Positions 47,245 through 56,707 of a DNA stretch of 64,000 nt are shown in pieces. The translations under genes and the position numbers were made by a program. The number at the start of each line of letters is the position of its first letter. Positions within the stretch are counted from its first letter, which is position 1. A model generated the notes under the pieces. It saw only the letters and a program-made list of their open reading frames with translations, had not been told where the DNA came from and ran no database searches. This stretch comes from Rhizobium sp. 007 (GTDB lineage Bacteria > Pseudomonadota > Alphaproteobacteria > Rhizobiales > Rhizobiaceae). The stretch covers positions 1 to 64,000 of the forward strand of contig NZ_CP064188.1 of the NCBI RefSeq assembly GCF_015353075.1, in the 5' to 3' direction.

Positions 47245-48300
47245 CTATCCCAGGACAATGCGTTCGCCGCTCACTGCCGATCGCTTGATGGCCATAATGA
47301 CGTTCAGTGTGTTCAGCCCTTCGCGCCCGCTGACCCGCGGTGCTTCTTCACCGCGGATCACCTTGCAGAACTGCCGGATCTGCAGCACCAGCGGGTCTTC
47401 GTGCTGAACGGCGATGCGCTGCTTTTCGAATGGCTCCCACCAGCTGCGTTTCGTGCCGTTCTTCCACACGTCGAGCGACGGGATCGTCAGGGATCCGTGC
47501 GTCCCGCCGATCAGGTAGCATGCCTCTTCCGTCTTCGGATAGGCGGGATTTTCGCCCGTCGTCATCTCCCAGCTCCAGGGTGCGACGACGGCATCCGAAA
47601 CGGTGGCCGTGGCAAGAAGACCGCTCGCGAACTCCATCAGGATCACCGAGGTTTCCTCGACAACATTGCCGCGGACGGCGTTGGATTCACGTGCCTGCAC
47701 GGCAACGATATCGCCGAACAGGTAGCGCAAATTGTCGACGTCGTGGATCAGGTTGAGGAAGACCGGGCCGGCTCCGGCCTGGCGCCGCCAGTCGATGTCG
47801 AAATAGTCGTCCGGCTTGAATAGCCAGAACATCGCATTGGCCACGAGGATGCGGCCAAGCGCGCCGCTGTCGATGATCTCTTTCGCCTTCTGGATCATCG
47901 GATTGTGGCGGCGATGGTGGCCGACCAGAATCGGAACGCCAGCGGCTTCCGCCGCGCCGATCAGCTTTTCACCGGCAGCGATATCGTCGGCAATCGGCTT
48001 TTCGATCAGCGCCGGCACCCCTGCGGCTACGGCTTCGAGGCCGTTGGCGACATGCACCTGATTGGGCGTCGCGACGATGATGCCGTCGGGACGATGCATT
48101 TCGATCATTGCCGCAAAGCTTGGAAACCATCTAGCGCCGGATTCCTGGGCGATCTTCTGCCCAAGCGGCATCGGATCGATGACGGCCAGAAGTTCCGCCT
48201 GCGGCTCGGCAAGCACATGCTGGATATGTCGCTTGCCGATCAGGCCGGCGCCGAGCACCGCAAGTCTCACTTTCCGTTCATGCTGAGCCCTTCCCGTCAC
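47245..48300 (-). CDS. Gfo/Idh/MocA-family oxidoreductase
   Basis: A 351-residue NAD(P)-dependent dehydrogenase: Rossmann start [19 protein letters not shown], the EKPIADD motif with the conserved Lys, and [20 protein letters not shown] with the catalytic His region. It is the last gene of the minus-strand catabolic unit and overlaps aroQ by 4 bp (ATGA). In this setting it may oxidise a cyclitol or quinate-type substrate; that is inference. Confidence 0.88.
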   Translation of the reverse strand: MTGRAQHERKVRLAVLGAGLIGKRHIQHVLAEPQAELLAVIDPMPLGQKIAQESGARWFPSFAAMIEMHRPDGIIVATPNQVHVANGLEAVAAGVPALIEKPIADDIAAGEKLIGAAEAAGVPILVGHHRRHNPMIQKAKEIIDSGALGRILVANAMFWLFKPDDYFDIDWRRQAGAGPVFLNLIHDVDNLRYLFGDIVAVQARESNAVRGNVVEETSVILMEFASGLLATATVSDAVVAPWSWEMTTGENPAYPKTEEACYLIGGTHGSLTIPSLDVWKNGTKRSWWEPFEKQRIAVQHEDPLVLQIRQFCKVIRGEEAPRVSGREGLNTLNVIMAIKRSAVSGERIVLG

Positions 48301-48746
48301 TTCTTTTCGGCAGACGTGATCAGGCTTGCCACCCGGCGGATCGCAAACTGATAGCCTTCGGTTCCAAGCCCGGAGATGATCCCGTCGGCGCGGTACGAGA
48401 CGAAGGAATGATGGCGGAATGCCTCTCGCTTGTGGACGTTGGAAATATGCACCTCGATGACCGTCTGCTCGAAGGTGTTCAGCGCGTCGAGAATGGCAAC
48501 GGAGGTGTGGGTGAAGCCGGCTGGGTTGATCACGATACCGGCGCCGTCCTCGCGCGCTTCATGGATCCAGTCGATGATCTCGTATTCGCGGTTGCTCTGA
48601 TGAAAGCGGATGTCGTGACCGAGTTTAGAGGCGAGCCGACGGCAATCGGCCTCGACATCGGCGAGCGTCTCATAACCGTAGATATGCGGCTGGCGCTTGC
48701 CGAGCAGATTGAGATTCGGACCGTTGAGAACATAGATCAAGCTCAT
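48297..48746 (-). CDS. aroQ: Type II 3-dehydroquinate dehydratase
   Basis: A 149-residue enzyme that interconverts 3-dehydroquinate and 3-dehydroshikimate. Active-site features are [19 protein letters not shown] (with the catalytic Tyr), [33 protein letters not shown] and [17 protein letters not shown]. Start ATG 48746 ([10 protein letters not shown]). Its place between a transporter/AroE set and an oxidoreductase suggests a catabolic quinate/shikimate role rather than aromatic amino-acid synthesis. Confidence 0.94.
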   Translation of the reverse strand: MSLIYVLNGPNLNLLGKRQPHIYGYETLADVEADCRRLASKLGHDIRFHQSNREYEIIDWIHEAREDGAGIVINPAGFTHTSVAILDALNTFEQTVIEVHISNVHKREAFRHHSFVSYRADGIISGLGTEGYQFAIRRVASLITSAEKK

Positions 48747-48774
48747 GTGTCTTCCTTTCGAATTGCCGGAATGG

Positions 48775-49143
48775 TCACGGCAGTGTGGTTTCGTGGATCG
48801 CAAAATCAGGATCCGACTGGATGAGATCAGCTCGCAGGCCGCAGCGGCCCTCGTCGAGTGCCAGACGTGCGACGCCTTCGGCTGCGTCATAGACCGTCTG
48901 CAATATCGCTTGCTTTTCGGCCGCCGAGCGTCCGGGCGCGATGCGCAGGATGATCTGCACGAACTGGTTGGCGGGATGCTCGTCGGCGACCAGCGAATGC
49001 GTGGCCTCGCGGGCAAAGGTGCGCACGGTATTCGGCTTGACCGCGCCACTGTCACGCACGCTGCGATGAACGGCCTTCACCAGCGCCGGCATGTCGATGC
49101 GGCTTCCGGCTCCCTCGCTGTATTCGATCACGATGTGCGGCAT
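48775..49143 (-). CDS. 5-carboxymethyl-2-hydroxymuconate isomerase-like tautomerase
   Basis: A 122-residue tautomerase of the CHMI (HpaF) family. Pro2 ([11 protein letters not shown]), the catalytic proline after loss of Met1, and the typical [25 protein letters not shown] stretch are present. CHMI isomerises 5-carboxymethyl-2-hydroxymuconate in homoprotocatechuate breakdown. The other genes here do not encode the upstream enzymes of that pathway, so its substrate in this operon is open. Confidence 0.85.
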   Translation of the reverse strand: MPHIVIEYSEGAGSRIDMPALVKAVHRSVRDSGAVKPNTVRTFAREATHSLVADEHPANQFVQIILRIAPGRSAAEKQAILQTVYDAAEGVARLALDEGRCGLRADLIQSDPDFAIHETTLP

Positions 49144-49168
49144 CCTGGTTCTCCTTCGCCAGCCTGGA

Positions 49169-50044
49169 TCAGGAGGCTTTGCACAGTTCGGTGAAATGGC
49201 TGCTCATGCGTTCGGCGTCCGCTTCGATACCGCTGAAGAGCTTGAAGGCTGCTGCCGCCTGAAACACAGTCATCCCTCCACCCGGCAAGGTGCGGCAGCC
49301 GAGACGGGTTGCAAGCGCCAGAAGCTCGGTCTTGAGCGGCATGTAGACGATGTCGGCAACCCAATGATGGGACTCCAGCCAGCTCTCTTCGATCGGCAGA
49401 CCCGGATGGTTTTTCATGCCAGTCGGCGTCGCATGGATGAGGCCATCAGCGATCCGCATCGCTTCACCAACATCGGTGACCGCGAAGGCCCGTTCTGCGG
49501 AAAAGCGGCTATTCAGATCCTCCGCCAGCTTTCTGGCGCGTGCATTATCCTGATCGAAAATCGCGAGATGCTCGATACCAAGTTTCATCGCGGCATGAGC
49601 AACCGCGACGCCGGCGCCGCCAGCGCCGAGAAGAACAGCCCGATGCCGCGGGACGTCAGGAAGTCCGCGCCGAAAGTTTTCGTAGAAACCGTACCAGTCG
49701 GTGTTGTGACCGATCCGTCTTCCGTCCTTGAACACAACGGTGTTAACAGCGCCCAGCATACGGGCGTCGTCGGAGAGATCCGTGAGGTACTCAATCACCG
49801 TCTGCTTGCAGGGATGGGTGATGTTGCTGCCGGCAAAGCCGCGTGCCTCCTCTTCCGCCAGAAGGTCAGGCAGGGCGGTGGCCGGAAGGCCGCGCTCCGC
49901 AAGGTCGAGGAGTTCATAGCGATAGTCGAGCCCCTGAAGCAGACCTTCGCGCTTGTGCAGGGCAGGGGACTTCGACATCTGGATATCCGCGCCGATCAGT
50001 CCCACCAACACAGCGCGCTTCATCGTTTCGTTTGAAACAGTCAT
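49169..50044 (-). CDS. aroE: Shikimate/quinate dehydrogenase (AroE family)
   Basis: A 291-residue NAD(P)-dependent dehydrogenase. Substrate-binding SKSPALHKREG and the GFAGSNITHPCKQTVIEYL stretch with the catalytic Lys lead into the NAD-binding LLGAGGAGVAVAHAAM and HATPTGMKNHPGLPI. The close context of AroQ, a TIM-barrel enzyme and an importer suggests the catabolic, quinate/shikimate-oxidising type (QsuD/YdiB-like). It is 12 bp before the ABC ATPase stop, in the same operon. Confidence 0.9.
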   Translation of the reverse strand: MTVSNETMKRAVLVGLIGADIQMSKSPALHKREGLLQGLDYRYELLDLAERGLPATALPDLLAEEEARGFAGSNITHPCKQTVIEYLTDLSDDARMLGAVNTVVFKDGRRIGHNTDWYGFYENFRRGLPDVPRHRAVLLGAGGAGVAVAHAAMKLGIEHLAIFDQDNARARKLAEDLNSRFSAERAFAVTDVGEAMRIADGLIHATPTGMKNHPGLPIEESWLESHHWVADIVYMPLKTELLALATRLGCRTLPGGGMTVFQAAAAFKLFSGIEADAERMSSHFTELCKAS

Positions 50045-50056
50045 ATGCGGATCGCC

Positions 50057-50818
50057 TCAGTGATGAGCCAGGATTTCGCCGAGGAAAGCCTGGGTGCGCG
50101 GATGCGATGGATTGCGGAAGAAAATTTCTGGCGGCGCCTCTTCGATGATCTCGCCGGAGGCCATGAAGATCACGCGGTCGGCCACCTGCCGGGCAAAGCC
50201 CATCTCGTGGGTGACGCAGATCATCGTCATGCCGTCCCGCGCCAGACCGATCATCGTGTCGAGGACTTCCTTGACCATCTCCGGATCAAGCGCGCTGGTC
50301 GGCTCGTCGAACAGCATGGCTTTCGGCTCCATGCAGAGCGCCCGTGCAATGGCCACCCGCTGTTGCTGTCCGCCGGAAAGCTGGGCCGGGAATTTATCGG
50401 CCTGATCGAGAATGCGGACGCGTTCGAGATATTTGCGGGCGATTTTCTCAGCATCCGCCTTGCTGGTGCCACGGACGCGCATCGGCGCCAGCGAGCAGTT
50501 TTCGAGGATGGTCATATGCGGAAACAGATTGAAGCTCTGGAACACCATGCCGACTTCGCGCCGGACAGCGTCGATCGTCTTCGTCCTGTCGTCGAGCGTC
50601 GTACCCTCGACCGTGATACGGCCCTTCTCGATTTTCTCGAGCGCGTTGATGCAACGGATCAGCGTCGACTTGCCGGATCCGGACGGTCCGCAAAGGACGA
50701 TCTTCTCGCCTTTGCGGACCGTAAGGTTGATGTTCTTCAACGCATGGAATGCGCCGTACCATTTATCCACGCTTTCCATTGAAAGAAGCGGGCTTTGAGT
50801 GTCAGCGGCGTGCGGCAC
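50057..50818 (-). CDS. ABC transporter ATPase, polar amino acid type
   Basis: A 253-residue GlnQ/HisP-like ATPase: Walker [17 protein letters not shown]-loop [11 protein letters not shown], signature [15 protein letters not shown], Walker [16 protein letters not shown] and His switch [11 protein letters not shown]. It energises the importer formed by the two permeases and the binding protein upstream. Although the family normally carries amino acids, the surrounding genes point to a small hydroxy acid such as shikimate or quinate. Confidence 0.93.
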   Translation of the reverse strand: MPHAADTQSPLLSMESVDKWYGAFHALKNINLTVRKGEKIVLCGPSGSGKSTLIRCINALEKIEKGRITVEGTTLDDRTKTIDAVRREVGMVFQSFNLFPHMTILENCSLAPMRVRGTSKADAEKIARKYLERVRILDQADKFPAQLSGGQQQRVAIARALCMEPKAMLFDEPTSALDPEMVKEVLDTMIGLARDGMTMICVTHEMGFARQVADRVIFMASGEIIEEAPPEIFFRNPSHPRTQAFLGEILAHH

Positions 50819-50843
50819 GGCGATCTCCTGCGTAGAACATGTA

Positions 50844-51686
50844 TCAGTTGATGGTGAAGGGGATGTTCGGAATGGATTCGGGGAACTTCGGAACCTCCAC
50901 CTTCATCCATTTCGCGTAGACTTTGGCGTGCTCTCCGTTCGCCAAGATCTTGTCGAGGAAAGCGTTGACAGTTTCGTTCCAGTCCTTCTCGCCAAGCCGT
51001 GTTCCGACGCCGTTGTACGTCGTCAGGAAATCGATCTTGCGTTCATATGTGCCGGCACTGGCTGCTTCCAGACGGTCGAGGTAGAACTGGTTGCCGCCGA
51101 CCGCCTGCACCTGGCCGGAAAGCAGCGCCTGGATGGACGCGGCATCATCGTCGAAACGCCGGACGGTCGCCGTATCGCCGACAGCGGTGGTCACCGCCTT
51201 ATCCTGCGAGCTTGACTTTGGAACGCCGATCTCCAGGCCTGCGAGATCGCCGATTTCGGCCATCTTCTTGTCCTTCGGTCCATAAAGCGAAATCGTGTTG
51301 CCCGCATACGGCTTGCTGTACTGGATCGACTTGGCCCGTTCCTCCGTCATTGCCATGGTGGCAAACAGGATATCGACCTTGCCAGTGACAAGCGCCGGGA
51401 TGCGATTGGCGACCGCGAGCGGTGCGAATTCGACCTCGACGCCCAGTTCCTTGGCGAAAAGCTTGGCGATGTCGGCATCGAAACCGTCCTGAACGCCACT
51501 CGAATTGACGAAACCCCAGGGTGCGTTGTCGCCCTGAATGCCGACGACGATCTTGCCCTTGGCCTTGACCTCCTCGACCGTTGCAGCCTGTGCAGACATC
51601 GGCGACAGCCACGGCGCCATCACCAGGGCTGCCGCTGCGAACAGAATTCCACGGCGCTTCAGGCCGGTCTTGAAGCTGCTGATCAT
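50844..51686 (-). CDS. Periplasmic solute-binding protein, family 3
   Basis: A 280-residue secreted binding protein with a signal peptide ([20 protein letters not shown], cleavage near SAQA). The mature domain has the family 3 features [36 protein letters not shown] and [18 protein letters not shown]. It lies 26 bp upstream of the ATPase start and 54 bp after the permease. Confidence 0.92.
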   Translation of the reverse strand: MISSFKTGLKRRGILFAAAALVMAPWLSPMSAQAATVEEVKAKGKIVVGIQGDNAPWGFVNSSGVQDGFDADIAKLFAKELGVEVEFAPLAVANRIPALVTGKVDILFATMAMTEERAKSIQYSKPYAGNTISLYGPKDKKMAEIGDLAGLEIGVPKSSSQDKAVTTAVGDTATVRRFDDDAASIQALLSGQVQAVGGNQFYLDRLEAASAGTYERKIDFLTTYNGVGTRLGEKDWNETVNAFLDKILANGEHAKVYAKWMKVEVPKFPESIPNIPFTIN

Positions 51687-51739
51687 TACCTTCTCCTCCT
51701 TGGTTGATTAAAAGCTTATGCGTCTGTTGGATTGCCAAC

Positions 51740-52390
51740 TTACCGGGCGGCCTTTGCCATCCGATTTTCGAGCCGGGTCCCATAGAGAGACAGGGGCCAG
51801 CAAATGATGAAGTAGATCGCGCCGACGATGCCGAAGATCAGCAGCGGCCTGTAAGTCTGGTTGGAAACGATCTGCCCGGCGCGGGCGAGTTCGATGAAGC
51901 CGACAATGGCAGCAAGCGATGTGCCCTTGATGAGCTGGACGAGAAAGCCGACGGTTGCCGGCAGCGAGACCTGGAAGGCCTGCGGAAGGACCACGTCCTT
52001 CATCCGCGAGACGTAATGGAGACCCAGCGCATTGGCGGCCTCGGTCTGGCCCTTGGGGATCGCCTGGATGCCGCCGCGCCAGATTTCCCCGAGAAACGCG
52101 CTGGCGTGGAGCGTGAAGGCGATTGCGACCGCCACCCAGGCCTCGATGCTGACGCCCAGAAGCGCGATCCCGTAGTAGACGACGAAAAGCTGCATCAGCA
52201 GCGGCGTGCCCTGGAAGACGGAGATATAGCCCGCCGCCGTCTTGCGGAGGGCTGAGAGTTCAGATGTGCGGGCAAGCGCGATGACGAGTCCGAATACCCC
52301 GCCGCCGATGAAGCCGATCGCAGATAGAAGCAATGTCCACTTCAGGCCCTGCAGCAGGAATAGCATTTCGTTTTGGCCGATAACACCCAT
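51740..52390 (-). CDS. Polar amino acid-type ABC permease
   Basis: A 216-residue HisM/GlnP-type permease with about five membrane segments and the inner-membrane motif EIWRGGIQAIPKGQTEAANA. I prefer the ATG at 52390 (MGVIGQNEMLF), which has AGGAG 8 bp upstream; a GTG at 52405 overlapping the previous stop is possible. It pairs with the permease encoded just upstream. Confidence 0.9.
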   Translation of the reverse strand: MGVIGQNEMLFLLQGLKWTLLLSAIGFIGGGVFGLVIALARTSELSALRKTAAGYISVFQGTPLLMQLFVVYYGIALLGVSIEAWVAVAIAFTLHASAFLGEIWRGGIQAIPKGQTEAANALGLHYVSRMKDVVLPQAFQVSLPATVGFLVQLIKGTSLAAIVGFIELARAGQIVSNQTYRPLLIFGIVGAIYFIICWPLSLYGTRLENRMAKAAR

Positions 52391-52401
52391 TGTTCTGCTC
52401 C

Positions 52402-53070
52402 TCACCGCACCGGATAGCTGAAGAAATGCCGCGAGATCAGCGCAAACAGCCCCATCATCATCCAGGAGATGACGAGGTACATGAGCGTGATCGTGAAATA
52501 GACCTCGAAGCTGCGAAACGTGTCGGACTCGATGATCTGTGCGACGGAGGTTAGCTCGTAAGCCGCAATGGACGTGCAGACCGATGTGGTCAGTGTCAGC
52601 ATGATGAACTGACTGGTAAGCGAGGGATAGATAGCCCTCAGCGCCGGCTTCAGGACGATCAGGCGAAACACCTGCGCCTTATGCAGGCCGAGCGCGAGGC
52701 CTGCTTCGACTTGACCCTTATGGATGCTGTCGACACCGCCACGAATGATTTCGATCGCATAGGCGCCGCCATTGATGGCCAGCGCGATAATCGCCGTGAC
52801 GGTGGGATTGAGGCGAATGCCCATCATCGGCAGGGCGAAGAAGATGAAGAAGATCTGCACCAGGAACGGGGTATTGCGGACCACTTCGACAAAGGCGATG
52901 ACGGCCGCACGCAAAGGAGCAATATTCGATGTCCGGGCCGCAACGCCGATCACGCCGATCACCAGCGCCAGCTGCATGCCGGCCAACGCAAGGCCGATCG
53001 TCGCCAGAGCCGCCATCAGAAGATCGGGCATCTTTTCGAAAACAACGCTGAAATTCAGCACGTAGTTCAT
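52402..53070 (-). CDS. Polar amino acid-type ABC permease
   Basis: A 222-residue permease of the HisM/GlnP family: VEVVRNTPFLVQIFFIFFAL and GAYAIEIIRGGVDSIHKGQV near the coupling helix. It ends where the second permease gene starts, the usual heterodimer arrangement. Confidence 0.92.
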   Translation of the reverse strand: MNYVLNFSVVFEKMPDLLMAALATIGLALAGMQLALVIGVIGVAARTSNIAPLRAAVIAFVEVVRNTPFLVQIFFIFFALPMMGIRLNPTVTAIIALAINGGAYAIEIIRGGVDSIHKGQVEAGLALGLHKAQVFRLIVLKPALRAIYPSLTSQFIMLTLTTSVCTSIAAYELTSVAQIIESDTFRSFEVYFTITLMYLVISWMMMGLFALISRHFFSYPVR

Positions 53071-53146
53071 GACAATATCTCTCTCCCGTCGACAGGCTCC
53101 TCTGCCCGTCTCCGTGTCGTAGTAGCAGTTGCGCTTTTGCCCGTGG

Positions 53147-53977
53147 TTAGCCGGTCAACGCACGCGTGGCATCATTGAGGTGGCGCAAATGTTCTTCCGG
53201 CGCCCGGTTAAAACGGATAGGCACCTCCACCGAGACCGAAGCGCCCGCGGGTAACACTTGCATCAGGCTGGTGATTGGAAGGTCACCCAGCCCCGGCGCA
53301 AAGCGCCCCGTTCGGGCCTCACTGACCATTTGCTCCGAGGTTGGCGGTGCACGCCCCCGCGCGTCGCAGAGTTGTATGCTCCGGATCATGCCTTCCGGGG
53401 CGGTAGAGACATCCTCGGCGTTGCCACCATTGCGAAAAAAGTGCAGCGCATCGACCAGCACGCCGGCATTGTTCCGGTTTGATTCCTGCACGATGGACAG
53501 ACTGTCATGAAAGCTGGCGACGGTGCGCCAGCCCATATTCTCCAGGTCTACGCCCATGCCGAAGGTGGCCGCGAGGTCGCAAAGCGCTGCGAAATTGCCA
53601 ACGAGGCGCTCCCGATCCGGGTCGTCGCCGCAAACGCTGAGACGTCGCGCGCCGAGCGCGCTTGCCGCTTCAAGCATCGACGTCAGAGCAGCGGCATCGA
53701 AGTCCGGGCCGATGACAACGAATTCGATGTCGTAGAGCGAAATCCCTTCACCATCCAGACGTGCTTTGACGTCTCGAGCTGCATCGCTTCCCGCCGGCAG
53801 CTCATAATAGGGAGCGCCGGGAAAGGCCGGATGAAGGCGCAGGCCAACCGACGAAAAACCGGCTGCTGCGGCAAGCGACACGAATTTCGCCGGCTCGACG
53901 TCGATCGCTGAAAAATGCGCGACCCCCAGCGGCGATGCCGAAGCGTTGGGTGGTATGGTTCCCTCCCGGGTCTCCAT
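53147..53977 (-). CDS. TIM-barrel sugar phosphate isomerase/epimerase (possible 3-dehydroshikimate dehydratase)
   Basis: A 276-residue AP-endonuclease-2-like TIM barrel. Metal ligand motifs are seen in YDIEFVVIGPD, LSVCGDDPDRERLVGN, GMGVDLENMGWR, VLVDALHFFRNGGN and SVEVPIRF. This fold includes AsbF-type 3-dehydroshikimate dehydratases that make protocatechuate. With AroE and AroQ in the same operon, that reaction is a good hypothesis, but other isomerase roles are possible. Its start abuts the GntR stop with no gap (TGA-ATG). Confidence 0.8.
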   Translation of the reverse strand: METREGTIPPNASASPLGVAHFSAIDVEPAKFVSLAAAAGFSSVGLRLHPAFPGAPYYELPAGSDAARDVKARLDGEGISLYDIEFVVIGPDFDAAALTSMLEAASALGARRLSVCGDDPDRERLVGNFAALCDLAATFGMGVDLENMGWRTVASFHDSLSIVQESNRNNAGVLVDALHFFRNGGNAEDVSTAPEGMIRSIQLCDARGRAPPTSEQMVSEARTGRFAPGLGDLPITSLMQVLPAGASVSVEVPIRFNRAPEEHLRHLNDATRALTG

Positions 53978-54742
53978 TCAGGCAATTCCCTTTTCAGCGA
54001 GATGCCGTCGCAGATTTGTGCCGGTACGATGGATGTGCTCGCGCAGCCGGTCGCAGGCATAGTCCATATCCCGCGCCACGGTCCCTTGCGCGATTTCACT
54101 ATGTTCAACGCTGACATTGCGGTCGCCGGACGTGCGGGTAAGAAAGGTGCGCCGGTAGCGGTCGTTCAAGTTCAGCATGGTCTTGCAGAAGCTGAGAAGC
54201 AGCGGTTTACGGCAGCCCGAAATCAGGGTGAGATGAAACTCCCGGTGGACGGCTTCCCACTGCTCAAGCGTTTCGGGTTTTGCTGCATCCCGTTCCGTGC
54301 GGTTCAGGCGGTGCAGCGCACGCATGACATTGCCTTCCCAATCGACATCGCCGACGCGCATGGATTCCCGCAGCGCGTAGGTTTCGAATTCCTCACGCAA
54401 ACTGGTGATCTCTTCGAGGTTCGAAAGTGAAACGGGCGACACGCGGTAGCCGCGATTGTCTTCGAACTCGACCAACCCGTCCGAAATCAGACGCGCCAAC
54501 GCCTCCCGCAAAGGACTGAGACTGACGTTAAAGCTTTGTTTTGCGCGATCGAGATTGATCTTGCTGCCCGCCTCGAGCTGGCCGGAAATGATCGCTTCGC
54601 GCAGACGTGAAACGAGCTGACTGGCGATCGTGTTCTTGCCGTCATCGGGAAAGGATGGCGTTGCCGCCTCCGCGCCACTTTCCAAAATGAGGCTCCCAGG
54701 CCCTGATCGCAATTGACATCCTCCCCAGATGGTTTCCGCCAC
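53978..54742 (-). CDS. GntR/FCD family transcriptional regulator
   Basis: A 254-residue GntR regulator: a winged helix at about 38-105 (LVSRLREAIISGQLEAGSKI, SLSPLREALARLISDGLVEF) and a C-terminal FCD ligand domain (REEFETYALRESMRVG; HREFHLTLISGCRKPLLLSF). It diverges from the intradiol dioxygenase operon and heads the minus-strand operon, so it probably controls both. The N-terminal extension before the winged helix is long, so the start is uncertain. Confidence 0.9.
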   Translation of the reverse strand: MAETIWGGCQLRSGPGSLILESGAEAATPSFPDDGKNTIASQLVSRLREAIISGQLEAGSKINLDRAKQSFNVSLSPLREALARLISDGLVEFEDNRGYRVSPVSLSNLEEITSLREEFETYALRESMRVGDVDWEGNVMRALHRLNRTERDAAKPETLEQWEAVHREFHLTLISGCRKPLLLSFCKTMLNLNDRYRRTFLTRTSGDRNVSVEHSEIAQGTVARDMDYACDRLREHIHRTGTNLRRHLAEKGIA

Positions 54743-54787
54743 GTTTTCTGGTCGCGGATTTCATTTATCGACGATCCGTATAATAAA

Positions 54788-54968
54788 CGATTATTTTTGT
54801 CAAATAGTTTTGATGAAATGTGGAGTTGAGCTCCATTAGAATTGCCAGAGGTGAATTTGCTATAATAAAATCAATTATATACTGATAGCCATCGCGGTTC
54901 TATAAAGAGAATTTAAGGAGAACCTCCCCGCCGTAAGCAATGGCGGCTTGACAAATAATCGATGATTT
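54788..54968. promoter_or_regulatory. Matching inverted sites in the GntR-dioxygenase intergenic region
   Basis: TTGACAAATAATCG (54948-54961) recurs in reverse orientation as CGATTATTTTTGTCAA (54788-54803), with a 2-base insertion. The first lies in a near-palindrome AAATAATCGATGATTT (54953-54968). One site faces each divergent gene, suggesting a GntR operator pair. The TTGACA could also be a -35 box. Confidence 0.6.
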
Positions 54969-55001
54969 ATCAAAACAGGCACGCCCACAGGGAGGTGTGA
55001 G

Positions 55002-55895
55002 ATGGTGATACGGACCCAAGAGGATGTAACGGCGGCTGTTCTGAAGGCTATGGAACAGACCTCGGATCACCGGCTTCGCGAGATCCTGACGGCGCTGGTG
55101 AAGCATCTGCACGCCTTTGTTCGTGAAGTCCGCTTGACGGAGCCGGAGTTTCGCGATGCCACGGCGGTCCTCAACGAAATCGGCCAATTGCAAATGGACA
55201 GCCATAACGAGTTTGTCCTGATCTCGGGCTCGCTGGGCGTTTCGACGCTAGTCTGCCTGCTCAACAACGGCGATCGGGGACAGACGGAAACGTCCCAGTC
55301 GCTGCTTGGTCCCTTCTGGCGCCTCAACTCACCGCGGGTCGACAACGGCGGCACGATTATCCGTTCGCATACGCCCGGGTCTCCGCTGTTTGTGCGGGGC
55401 TGGGTTGTTGACAGACACGGAAGTCCGATCGCCGGCGCCGACGTGGACGTCTGGCATGCCTCGCCCGTCGGCCTCTACGAGAACCAGGATCCCGACCAGG
55501 CCGAAATGAATCTGCGAGGTAAATTCACGACGGATGCGGAGGGCCGCTTCTGGTTCAGCACGGTGAAGATGATCGGATATCCGATCCCGGTGGACGGTGT
55601 CGTCGGTCGGCTTTTGAAGACGCAAGGACGTCACCCTTATCGCCCGGCGCATCTGCACGCACTTATCTTCAAGGAGGGCTACAAGACCCTCATCTCGCAG
55701 GTTTTCGACCCGAGCGATCCGCATATCGATACGGACGTGCAATTCGGGGTGACGTCGGCACTCACGGGCGATTTCGTGCAGCATGACGAACCGCATCCGG
55801 ACGATCCAAACGTGAACGTTCCGTGGTTTTCCCTGGAATACACATACGTAATGGAGCCGGGCGACGCGGTTCTGCCGCGCGCGCCAATCAAGTAA
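55002..55895 (+). CDS. Intradiol ring-cleavage dioxygenase (hydroxyquinol 1,2-dioxygenase type)
   Basis: A 297-residue non-heme Fe(III) dioxygenase. An N-terminal dimerisation domain (LRLTEPEFRDATAVLNEIGQ-like) precedes the catalytic domain. The Fe ligands are visible: Tyr in GLYENQDP, Tyr in GYPIPVDG, and two His in RPAHLHALI. Length and N-terminal domain match hydroxyquinol or catechol 1,2-dioxygenases more than protocatechuate 3,4-dioxygenase. A strong AGGGAGGTG ribosome site precedes the ATG at 55002. It heads the plus-strand operon. Confidence 0.88.
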   Translation: MVIRTQEDVTAAVLKAMEQTSDHRLREILTALVKHLHAFVREVRLTEPEFRDATAVLNEIGQLQMDSHNEFVLISGSLGVSTLVCLLNNGDRGQTETSQSLLGPFWRLNSPRVDNGGTIIRSHTPGSPLFVRGWVVDRHGSPIAGADVDVWHASPVGLYENQDPDQAEMNLRGKFTTDAEGRFWFSTVKMIGYPIPVDGVVGRLLKTQGRHPYRPAHLHALIFKEGYKTLISQVFDPSDPHIDTDVQFGVTSALTGDFVQHDEPHPDDPNVNVPWFSLEYTYVMEPGDAVLPRAPIK

Positions 55896-55916
55896 TCAAT
55901 CAGGAGACCCACATCC

Positions 55917-56699
55917 ATGTTGACGGATGAAGAACGCCGCAGCGCGGCACAGGCATTGCTGGGCGCCGAGGAAAGCCGCATGCCGATCCCGCAGCTCAGC
56001 AAGACCTATCCGCACATCGAGATTGAGGATGCCTATCGCATCCAGGACCTGTGGGCGGAAGGCAGGATTGGCAAAGGTGCGCGCGTCGCGGGCCACAAGA
56101 TCGGCCTGACATCACGGGCCATGCAGATGGCATCGAAGATGACCGAGCCGGATTACGGGCGCATCCTTGATGATGCTCTTTTCAATGACGCCGCCCAGAT
56201 CAGGGCCGACCTCTTCATCAAGCCGCGCCTCGAAGTGGAACTTGCCTTCATCATGGGCGAGAATCTCGAGGGCCCGAGCACCCGAATCTACGACGTTATG
56301 CGCGCCACCGAATTCATTGTGCCGGCGCTCGAAATCATCGACTACAGAACCGAGGTTCCGCGCGCGATCACTGATACCATCGCGGATAACGCAGCCTTCG
56401 GCGCCATCGTCGTCGGAGGTCGCGTCATCCGTCCGATGGACATCGACATCCGGTGGATCGGGGCAACGCTTTCCAAGAACGGGATCATCGAGGAATCGGG
56501 TGTTTCGGCCGCCGTCATGGGGCATCCCGCAGCGGGTGTCGCCTGGCTTGTCAATAAGCTCCATGCGGTCGGGGGCAAGCTGGAAAAGGGGCAGATCGTG
56601 CTTGCGGGCTCGTTTACGCGGCCCGTCGATATCGCCGCCGGCGATGTCATCCAGGCGGATTACGGTCCGATCGGCGCGCTCGGCGTATCGTTCTTATAG
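55917..56699 (+). CDS. hpaH: 2-oxo-hept-4-ene-1,7-dioate hydratase-like enzyme (HpaH family)
   Basis: A 260-residue hydratase of the HpaH/MhpD family, which adds water to 2-oxo-4-enoates after ring opening. Conserved segments are VAGHKIGLTSRAMQ, the metal-binding stretch FIKPRLEVELAFIMGENLEG, IEIIDYR-like Glu, and AAVMGHPAAGVAWLVNKL. The gene follows the dioxygenase by 21 bp. HpaH is the best match, yet the real substrate depends on the unresolved pathway. Confidence 0.86.
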   Translation: MLTDEERRSAAQALLGAEESRMPIPQLSKTYPHIEIEDAYRIQDLWAEGRIGKGARVAGHKIGLTSRAMQMASKMTEPDYGRILDDALFNDAAQIRADLFIKPRLEVELAFIMGENLEGPSTRIYDVMRATEFIVPALEIIDYRTEVPRAITDTIADNAAFGAIVVGGRVIRPMDIDIRWIGATLSKNGIIEESGVSAAVMGHPAAGVAWLVNKLHAVGGKLEKGQIVLAGSFTRPVDIAAGDVIQADYGPIGALGVSFL

Positions 56700-56707
56700 G
56701 TGGTGTC

